A stretch of 64,000 nucleotides of DNA from Patiria miniata (Eukaryota > Echinodermata > Asteroidea > Valvatida > Asterinidae). Location: assembly GCF_015706575.1 (NCBI RefSeq), contig NW_024037056.1, positions 15,551,405 to 15,615,404 on the forward strand, in the 5' to 3' direction. This document shows positions 57,478-64,000 of the stretch, in pieces. Position 1 is the first letter of the stretch. The number at the start of each line of letters is the position of its first letter. A model generated the notes under the pieces. The model searched no databases, was not told where the DNA came from, and worked only from the letters and a program-made list of their open reading frames with translations. A program made the position numbers and the translations under genes.

Positions 57478-60400
57478 CTGAAAAAAATGAATAAAAAAAT
57501 ATGAAATGGAAATATAAAAATATCAACAACTGAAAGTAATACGATTGTGTTTTGTGTTTGTCCATATTTGTTCCCACAATGCTGTGCGGTGTTTCAAATA
57601 ATAATGTTCCTCAATGGTGCGCTATGAAAAATTGTTCCCTGGACTCTACACATTTGTGTCTTATGGGATGGGATTGATGGTGTTCTATGTAATATTGTTC
57701 TCTGGACAATGAACATACCTGCCTTTAGGATGGAATTGATGAAATGGTGTTCTATGTAACATTGTTCACTAGACACAACACGTACATGTCTCTTGGGATG
57801 GGACTGAATGAAATGGTGCGCTATGAAATATTGTTCTCCAGACACTCAACATACATGGGATTGATGAAAAGGTGTTCTATGTAATATTGTTCACTGAAAA
57901 CTACATATACCTGTCTTTTGGGATGGGATCAATGAAATGATGCTCTATGTAATATTGTTCTCTAGACACTACTCATACCTGTCCTTTGGACTTGGATCGA
58001 CTTTACATTTCTCCAGCAGGAATCGAACCACCTCCACGTGTCCCTGCGCCGCGCCCACATGCAGGGCCGTTCGGTCGTCGTAATCTCTCTGCTCCATATC
58101 CTCACCCTGTAAGAGATACTGTCTGAGCACGCTCACGTCGCCGTTGTATGCGGCGAAGAGAAGCTTGACGACACGCGAAGCCTGCGAAAAAAAATATTTA
58201 AATTCTCTTATTGGTAGAACTGGGGCTAAGTTTACAGACCTGCTGGCAACAAAAAAAGGCCGAGAACGGAAAAAATTTCCTTAGCGTAAACCGTTTACCA
58301 GCCAAAATATCATGTGATGTACATAGCTTTTGGCTGGTTCCCAGCAGACAATATTGGTTAACAGGATTTGTAAAACAAAAGCCATTTTCTAACCTGTTTG
58401 AGTTTGAAGTTGAAATACTTCCACAAATTTGAAAACCCAAGAAAAATTATTTTATGCGAGTTTGAGCGACGCTGTATGACGCTATCAATATATGGTTCAC
58501 TGTTTGCCAATGTAAAATGTAACAATTTCTTGAAAGAGAACGGGGTGCTGTACCTTGCTCTGGAGGTACTGTCTTCTAGGGTCTTGCTTTTTGGTCGCAT
58601 GGAGGAGGTTGTCGTAGTTGTGGAAATTGTACGTGCTGACAATTTTCTGTAGGGAAGAAAAAGTTATAGATGAGAATTACGAATATATTTTGTCAATCCA
58701 CTGATTTTAAGCAGTTCACGCCGGGATTATTTTGACAAGAACGGAACGAGGTACGGGATTACTTTTCACTGGACCTCAAGCTAGGTGGGTTGAAGCCATC
58801 ACCCTTGGGCAGCACACTCATATTTTCAGCCTCGCTTGCTGCGAGCAGGTCGCTGACAGATATTGCCAGCCTCGCTCCCTGCGTGTTTATCCGTCATCCG
58901 TTCTGAATACTGCAAAACTTTTGCATGTAAACACGGCCTCCGGTGCGAACTGGTTAAATATGAATGAAAATGTCAAAACATGGAACATTTGAAAACACAG
59001 TACAGGATGTTACATAAAATCACGGAACATTTTTCACAAATTAGCACCTGAAACAGGTGAAGTGTTTTGCAGGAGATTGACGTCTTAACCCGTCAGCCGT
59101 GCCTGTGTATAAAAACAGCCAGTGCGTGTTATCACGTCCTCCGATGCAAACTGGTTAAACTCACCTCACAAAAGTCTGCTCCTCGGACGCTGTTCCCAAA
59201 CCGGTCCAGTGGAGGCGAGAACAACATGAAACCCATCACGTTAGGCACGACGACCATTATCCCGCCCGCAACTCCAGATTTGGCGGGCATACCAACCTAA
59301 AGCGAGAGAAAAAATAGTCCAGATTTTTTTTGCCGTAAGTACTACACTGTGGAGAAAAACATGCGACCAAATCCTACAAAATGAGTCTTAAGGACATTTT
59401 TGTTTATTCCAGTTTGCTAGATCAGAACTTTTGGTCTGGTAACCGTGGTAGTTCGGTTAAACTGTCGGGCGCTGTGGTGCAATGGTTACGGTGTTTGACT
59501 AATGTGCGTGCTCTGACGGGGAACACAGTGCTTGTGTTCTTGGGCAAGACACTTTACTACAATTGCCTCTCTCCACCCAGGAGTATAAATGGGTACCGGT
59601 GAGGGTAGAGACTACATTATGCTGATCTCGAGCTGCTGCAAAAAACTGGTCTCATTCTTGATGAACAGGGATAATAATAGTAAAGTGCTTTGAAACCTTA
59701 GGTATAAAGCGCTATATAAGCAACAAATAATTACTATTTATTGTTAAATGTACACAAATCAAGGGTACGTAAGGCTTGCGTTAAAAGCGTGATTCCTCAG
59801 TCTATACCACAGCAGTGATAAATCGTTTGCACCATTGCGATTTTTTTCCTACCTTGAAAGCAAACTGGCCAGAGTAGTCGTACATCCCGCATGACGACAT
59901 GACAGTCAGCGCATCGCGGACTGCCGCGGGGTCGAACACTTTCTTTCCCGTCATTGGACAAATGCCACCATTTGCGAGCGTGGCAGCGATAACACTTCCC
60001 GACTCGCACGTGACTTCAAGAGAACAAACCTATAATCACAAAAATTAAGAAAAGCAGGGGTTTTTTTTAGTAGGAATATGACAAACAAGAGGTTGAGTGT
60101 TTCCATTGGATGAGGGAGGAAGCACAATTAATTTACTTTGTAACACAAGCTGTTAAATCACTTATGTCTATGACTAACCTGGAAGTACAGGTCAAGTGTT
60201 TCCATCGGATTTACTCCCTCTGGGAAGCAGCCATACTCTTGCAGTAGGTAGCATAGTGCATAATTTCTATTCCCTGATTCTTTCTCTGATAAAAAACTTG
60301 GGGAGAAAAAAAAGGACAAAATCATAAAAATGGATACAAAAAATGCCTTTTCAGAAGGCAGATACTGTGAATTAAAGAGACTCAATGTTGAGTTTTGAGT

Positions 60401-63400
60401 TCTGTGAACTGAGTACTGACTGAGTTCTGAGTATTTTAGTCTGGTGCCGGTTTTTGACTTACGTTGCATTGCTAAATCCAATGTACTCGCCGCCGGCCAT
60501 CTCCTTGAAGCGTTGCATGATGTCGTCAAAACGGTCCGCCATGTTGCGGCTTTGCTGTAACGAAATTAATCAGGGTTTGCATTGTCTTGGTTTGTCTTTT
60601 TGTTTTTGTTTGTATTTTTATTTATTTGTTTTAGCAAACTTTACAACAACAAAAAATCGACTCACATTGAGAAGTGACAGCATCAACATTGCACCGGAGT
60701 TGTTCATGGGATTGTGGGGCTTGTCTGGAATGTGGAAGGAAAAAATCCATGGGAAAAAGAATGGAAAAGCATGAAAGCTATTTGGAAAATGAACCGGAAA
60801 ATGTACCGGAAAATAAATAGGAAACGGACAAGGACAACGAACAGAAAGTCATATTCTGAAATGAGTGGGGAAAATGTACCGGAAAATGAATAGGAAACGG
60901 ACGAGGACAACAAACAAAAAGTCATATTCTGAAAAGAGTGGGGAAAATGTACCGGAAAATAAATAGGAAACGGACGAGGACAATGAACAAAAAGTCATAT
61001 TCAGAAATGAATGGGGAAAATGTACCGGAAAATAAAAAGGAAACGGACGAGGACAACGAACAAAAAGTCATATTCTGAAATGAATGGGGAAAATGCACCG
61101 GAAAATAAATAGGAAACGGACGAGGACAACGAACAAAAAGTCATATTCTGAAATGAGTGGGAAGATATGGGGGACATTGCACACTAAAATGAACTGGAAA
61201 GAAAGTAGGAATACTGAATGGAAGCTCAAGCAAAATCAGGAGAAATGAACGTGAAACTAATGTTGTGCAGCCGGTCGGGTTGACCGTGCCAAACCAACCT
61301 GAAACATTGTAGATATAAACCGACTCGAAACCGATCTGATCTCCCCAAATCAGACCCGACCTGACCAACAAAATCAAGCAAAAACCGACCTGAACCGACC
61401 CGAAATGGAACCGCCCCGAAAACCCCCCAAATATCTGGCTTGGGCAACTGTGTGTGCTTTTCATGCCTGAACTTTAATATCGCGTCACATGAAAAGAATC
61501 ATACCGTAGGATAAGGTGACTTTACCTACTGGTGATTCCACACGTTATGCCTTACAGACCGTAAACTACATGCACATTCGCGCGTAGGGTTGATGATGGT
61601 CGCACCGGGCACATAGTAAGTCTGCCATAATATTGCACCGCGTGAATTTCCAAACTGTTTCGGTTTATTTCTGTTTATTTCAGGTTTTTCACAAAATGGC
61701 ATAACCGACCCGGCCAGAAAATCGCAAACGCAAAACTGAAACCAACTCGACCCGACTGAAATCATGCAGAGTGTTTATAATAATAACAGGTTCTTATACA
61801 GCGCTTTTAACTACGATCAAAGCGTTTTACATTATTATTACCCCTGATCGTTGGGCACATGAAAAATTCCAAATACCATCTCAGCTCCCTGGGGAGTATA
61901 CAGCTCGATGCAGCCTGTTAGGCACAAGGAAGCTAATTCAATCACAATAACCATCTCTGCCCTCTCAGGTACCCATTTACTCCTGGGTGGAGAGAAGCAA
62001 TGAGTGACAAAGTGCCTTGCCCAAGGGCACACGCAACATGACCCCCGGCTGGACTCGAACCCACAACCTGCAGCTTTACCCGCAGACCACGAATCCAATG
62101 GCCTTAACCACGAGGCCACAGCACTCCACATTTAAATAGTGTCACATGACTTACTTGAATCGTTCAGGCATAAATCGTTGAACGTTCGCCCGCTTGGCTC
62201 GTGACCCACGAATCGGTGGACGTGGTCTGAACCGTGTCGGGTCAGCACTTCGGCGTAGATCGGCGCTTTGCTGCAGGACTGGAGGGAGAAGGGGACCGCG
62301 GTGTCACCCACGGAATGCCGCTGACCGTCGATAGTGCAGAGGGAAATCCCCCAATGGTCAGGGTTCTGGCGGGCTAGTTGGGGAATGTACGTTGCCAGCT
62401 GGGAACATAAGTCAAATCACAAGTCAATCACAAGTCAATCTCAAGCCAATCACAAGTCAATCACAAGTCAATCTCAAGTCAATCACAAGTCAATCACAAG
62501 CCAATCACAATCGCAAGCCACTCACAGGTCAATCACAAGTCAATCACAAGTCAATCACAAGTCAATCACAAGTCAATCACAGGTCAAACACAAGTCAATC
62601 ACAAGTCAATCACAAGTCAATCCCAAGCCAATCACAAGTTGTCACAAGCCAATCATAAGTCAATCTCAAGCCAATCACAAGTCAATCTCAAGCCAATCAC
62701 AAGTCAATCATAATCCAAATCACAAATTAATCACAAGTCAATCGCAAGCCAATCACAAGTCAATCACAAGTCAATCCCAAGCCAATCACAAGTCAATCAC
62801 AAGTCAATCACAAGCCAATCACAAGTCAATCCCAAGCCAATCACAAGTCGTCACAAGTCAATCACAAGCCAATCGCAAGCCATCACAAGCCAATCACAAG
62901 TCAATCACAAGTCAATCTCAAGCCAATCACAAGTCAATCTCAAGCCAATCACAAGTCAATCCTAATTCAAATCACAAGTCATCACAAGTCAATCACAAGT
63001 CAATCGCAAGTCAAACACAAGTAAAATCACAAGTCAATCATAATTCAAATCACAAGCCAGTCATAAGTCAATCACATGTCAAGTCATAAGTCAATCACAT
63101 GTCAAATCACAAGTCAATCACAAGTCAATTAGATCCAACACAAGTCAATCACAAGTCAATCACAAGTCAATCTTAAGCCAATCACAAGTCAATCACAAGT
63201 CAATTAGATCCAATCACAAGCCAATCGCAAGTCATCACAAGCCAATCGCAAGCCAATCACAAGCCAATCACAAGTCAACCTATAACCTCACCTCTCCACC
63301 CGTGTTCATCTTGATCTCTTCGTACAGTTTGTCCACTTGAGCAGCGAAAAGGGGGAAGTCAGGCAGAATAAACATGTTGCGTAGAGCGCGACCGATCAGG

Positions 63401-63871
63401 ACAATATTTGACGATATACATCTGAATACAACCAAGAAAAGAAAAAAGTATAAATGTATAATCGGTTATCCAAAAACTCCTCTTTGTTTCAGTGCAGATA
63501 GGTTTGGTGAAATGAAAATGAGCAACTTTGTGCAGAAAATATTCTTTACGCAAAGATCAAGCCCAACCAAGCCAGAAAACTTGGCTTTTTCTCCAGCTTT
63601 GACTCCAAGTCAAATTTTCTTTCCTGAAGTAGAGCATGCACAGTCACCAGGGGCCTAAAATCCCTCGAAGCCAAAGCTGGGAGATAAGGCGAAGTTTCAG
63701 ACACCTCTGTGTGGGAAAGTCTTTTATGATTTCTCACTCTTGGAAGTCCAACTTGTCCAGCAGCGTGTCGCCGATGTTGTCTGGATACTGCTGGGTGAAT
63801 TTCTCCTTGATCTTCTCCAGAGATTCCTGAAGGCGGGGATCCGTCTGCCTCAGCCCCTTGGAAGCTAAAAC
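57396..63871 (-). CDS. GLS: Glutaminase (phosphate-activated, kidney/liver type), C-terminal 487 residues in 11 exons; 5' end outside the window
   Basis: Hydrolyses glutamine to glutamate and ammonia; in animals it is mitochondrial, but the presequence is beyond the right edge. Minus-strand exons 63871-63738, 63421-63292, 62398-62155, 60724-60666, 60554-60463, 60296-60179, 60029-59853, 59296-59165, 58646-58554, 58181-57979 and 57477-57396 all join in phase with GT/AG sites (1464 nt). Numbering from the first residue, the active-site residues are Tyr92, Ser129 and Lys132 (SCSK), Asn178, Glu224, Asn231, Tyr257, Tyr309 and Val327. They correspond to human Y249, S286, K289, N335, E381, N388, Y414, Y466 and V484 with a constant offset of 157 (numbering recalled), so there is no insertion or deletion across the core. 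Two ankyrin repeats fill about 427-487. The protein ends soon after them, lacking the long tail of vertebrate KGA. GLS versus GLS2 orthology cannot be decided. Confidence 0.95.
57610..57978. repeat. Degenerate tandem repeat in the last GLS intron
   Basis: About six units with TGTTCTATGTAATATTGTTC, TCTGGACACT and TTTGGGATGGGATTGATGAA. The CTATGTAAxATTGTTC word recurs near 57617, 57673, 57742, 57812, 57866 and 57945 (irregular spacing 55-80). It fills most of intron 57478-57978. Confidence 0.8.
57979..58181 (-). CDS. GLS: GLS exon j: residues 394-460 plus split Arg461 (ankyrin repeat 1)
   Basis: Acceptor TTTTCGCAG/GCT, donor GGACAG/GTATGA, phase 0 to 2. Encodes [20 protein letters not shown], then [20 protein letters not shown] and [20 protein letters not shown]. 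DxRTALHxAAxxGHxEVVxFLL is an ankyrin repeat. Confidence 0.96.
58554..58646 (-). CDS. GLS: GLS exon i: residues 363-393
   Basis: Acceptor CCCTACAG/AAA, donor AGCAAG/GTACAG, phase 0. Encodes [20 protein letters not shown] then [11 protein letters not shown]. The [13 protein letters not shown] motif closes the catalytic domain. Confidence 0.96.
59165..59296 (-). CDS. GLS: GLS exon h: residues 319-362
   Basis: Acceptor CGCTTTAG/GTT, donor TGTGAG/GTGAGT, phase 0. Encodes [40 protein letters not shown] and DFCE. Val327 in SGVAGG is the Val484 equivalent; PPLD.xGNSV is invariant in the family. Confidence 0.97.
59466..59750 (+). mobile_element. SINE (related to the one at 61775-62128), opposite to GLS
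   Basis: Head GCGCTGTGGTGCAATGGTTA with an A-box-like TGGTGCAATGG; the B-box part is deleted or diverged. Body TTGGGCAAGACACTTTACTA and CTCTCCACCCAGGAGTATAA; tail GGTATAAAGCGCTATATAAG plus AATAATTA repeats. Lies in GLS intron 59297-59852, antisense to it. Confidence 0.85.
59853..60029 (-). CDS. GLS: GLS exon g: residues 260-318
   Basis: Acceptor GATTATAG/GTT, donor TTCAAG/GTAGGA, phase 0 to 0. Contains [40 protein letters not shown] and [15 protein letters not shown], the most conserved glutaminase motifs. Tyr309 is the Tyr466 equivalent. Confidence 0.97.
60179..60296 (-). CDS. GLS: GLS exon f: residues 220-259 (SEKESGNRN active-site segment)
   Basis: Acceptor CCCCAAG/T, donor TTCCAG/GTTAGT. 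Encodes [20 protein letters not shown] and on to ETLDLYFQ, with Glu224, Asn231 and Tyr257. A nearer TTTATCAG at 60286 is rejected because it would break phase and drop the conserved FLSE. Confidence 0.95.
60463..60554 (-). CDS. GLS: GLS exon e: residues 190-219 plus split Thr220
   Basis: Acceptor CGTTACAG/CAA, donor GCAAC/GTAAGT. Reads [20 protein letters not shown] and [11 protein letters not shown]. Joins the next exon to give [19 protein letters not shown], a glutaminase signature. Confidence 0.92.
60666..60724 (-). CDS. GLS: GLS exon d: split Asn170 to residue 189
   Basis: Acceptor CATTCCAG/AC, donor CTCAAT/GTGAGT. Encodes [19 protein letters not shown]; Asn178 in the KPHNPMxN(A/S)G motif is the substrate-binding Asn335 equivalent. 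A 59-bp exon, phase 1 to 0. Confidence 0.95.
60780..61165. repeat. 73-bp tandem array in a GLS intron
   Basis: Five units with AAAATGTACCGGAAAATAAA, TAGGAAACGGACGAGGACAA and CAAAAAGTCATATTCTGAAA. The word ATGTACC (ATGCACC in the last) begins at 60801, 60874, 60947, 61020 and 61093, exactly 73 apart. Units are nearly identical, suggesting recent amplification. Confidence 0.92.
61775..62128 (-). mobile_element. tRNA-derived SINE in a GLS intron
   Basis: Read on the minus strand, the head is GTGCTGTGGCCTCGTGGTTA with an A-box-like TGGTTAAGGCC and a perfect B-box GGTTCGAGTCC, about 75 bases like a tRNA. A body with CCTTGGGCAAGGCACTTT and TCTCCACCCAGGAGTAAATG follows, then a tail with AAAAGCGCTGTATAAG and AATAATAAT-type repeats. 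It shares body and tail with the element at 59466-59750. It is not a functional tRNA gene. Same orientation as GLS. Confidence 0.88.
62155..62398 (-). CDS. GLS: GLS exon c: residues 89-169 plus split Asn170 (catalytic Ser-X-X-Lys)
   Basis: Acceptor TGTTCCCAG/CTG, donor TTCAA/GTAAGT. Contains [20 protein letters not shown] with Tyr92 and PFSLQSCSK with catalytic Ser129 and Lys132, then [20 protein letters not shown]. The residue equivalent to human Phe322 in the allosteric loop is Cys165, while Phe161 and Leu164 are kept. A SINE ends ~26 bases downstream of the donor. Confidence 0.96.
62409..63279. repeat. 11-bp minisatellite filling a GLS intron
   Basis: About 79 tandem copies of CAAGTCAATCA and variants (mainly CAAGCCAATCA, CAATCGCAAGC, CAATCTCAAGT) occupy about 871 of the 893 bases of intron 62399-63291. 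Because neither 11-bp unit contains a stop in any plus-strand frame, a 251-codon open frame (62334-63089, [14 protein letters not shown]) appears; it is not a gene. On the transcribed strand each unit contains TTGAC, which fits a loose branch-point consensus. Confidence 0.97.
63292..63421 (-). CDS. GLS: GLS exon b: residues 45-88
   Basis: Acceptor GTATTCAG/A, donor GGAGAG/GTGAGG. Reads [20 protein letters not shown] and ends KMNTGGE, matching the glutaminase block with SNIVLL...F.IPDF. The donor lies about 13 bases from the 11-bp minisatellite filling the next intron. Confidence 0.93.
63738..63871 (-). CDS. GLS: GLS exon a (first in window): residues 1-44 plus split Glu45
   Basis: Acceptor TTCTTTCAG/GTT, donor CAAGA/GTGAGA, phase 0 to 2. 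Encodes [20 protein letters not shown] and on to DKLDFQE. The GLRxxDPRL motif is the glutaminase segment before the catalytic domain. Upstream exons are outside the window. Confidence 0.9.
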
Positions 63872-64000
63872 CTGAAAGAAAAAAGAATAATAATATCTGC
63901 ATTTCAAATTTATTTGATTTATAATTAAATTGATTTTCATTTTTTTGACAGAGCTGCTAAGCATGCTGCTTAGCATATTTATGTGCTAAGCGAAATTCAA

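Larger units (their letters stand above)
60725..62154 (-). other. GLS intron c/d (1.43 kb) with minisatellite and SINE
   Basis: Bounded by GTAAGT (62154) and ATTCCAG (60725). Contains the SINE at 61775-62128, the 73-bp array at 60780-61165, and a short stretch of ACCGACC/CCTGACC words near 61260-61440. No exon seen. Confidence 0.75.

Noticed and set aside
60179..60285. Acceptor TTTATCAG at 60286 for glutaminase exon f
   Set aside because: It would break the reading frame with exon e and remove the conserved FLSE; the acceptor CCCCAAG at 60297 fits both.
62030..62128. Possible tRNA gene on the minus strand (A and B boxes present)
   Set aside because: It is fused to a SINE body and tail also found at 59466-59750; no proper cloverleaf with matching acceptor stem was made out.
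62334..63089. 251-codon open frame rich in Ser/Gln/Asn/His, resembling a low-complexity or prion-like protein
   Set aside because: It is a stop-free reading of an 11-bp minisatellite within a glutaminase intron, on the opposite strand; it starts inside a glutaminase exon.

Overview
This is a eukaryotic nuclear window, not a bacterial one. It is AT-rich and mostly non-coding, with GT/AG introns, SINEs, foldback and TTAA-flanked elements, many minisatellites and long poly-G/poly-C tracts. The two recognisable genes are animal genes. Short dispersed words such as TACATGTA and TAGGCCTA suggest a marine invertebrate deuterostome, most likely an echinoderm or close relative. That placement is an inference and no species can be named.

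Layout. 1-13.6 kb: no recognisable gene; a CpG-rich segment at the left edge, one TTAA-flanked element, a 20-bp-unit array, a 44-nt poly-C run, a foldback repeat and a 53/106-bp array. 13.6-53.9 kb: one plus-strand gene of the Odd-skipped-related (OSR/Odd/Bowl) zinc-finger family, with three coding exons (14073-14160, 37537-38209, 51450-51855). They join in phase into a 388-residue protein with five C2H2 fingers. Its introns (23.4 and 13.2 kb) hold repeats, GC-rich islands and candidate regulatory clusters, including five TAATCC homeodomain sites in 150 bp. 53.9-57.4 kb: the tail-to-tail gap, with a 511-bp near-palindromic element. 57.4-63.9 kb: the last 11 coding exons, on the minus strand, of a kidney/liver-type glutaminase (GLS family). 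They give 487 in-frame residues covering the catalytic domain and C-terminal ankyrin repeats. The 5' part of the gene lies beyond the right edge.

The two genes are convergent and functionally unrelated: a developmental transcription factor and a glutamine-to-glutamate enzyme. I see no operon-like system, CRISPR array or microbial defence system. The most unusual structures are a GLS intron made almost entirely of an 11-bp minisatellite, a three-copy TTAA element with a conserved central palindrome, and the candidate regulatory clusters in OSR intron 1.
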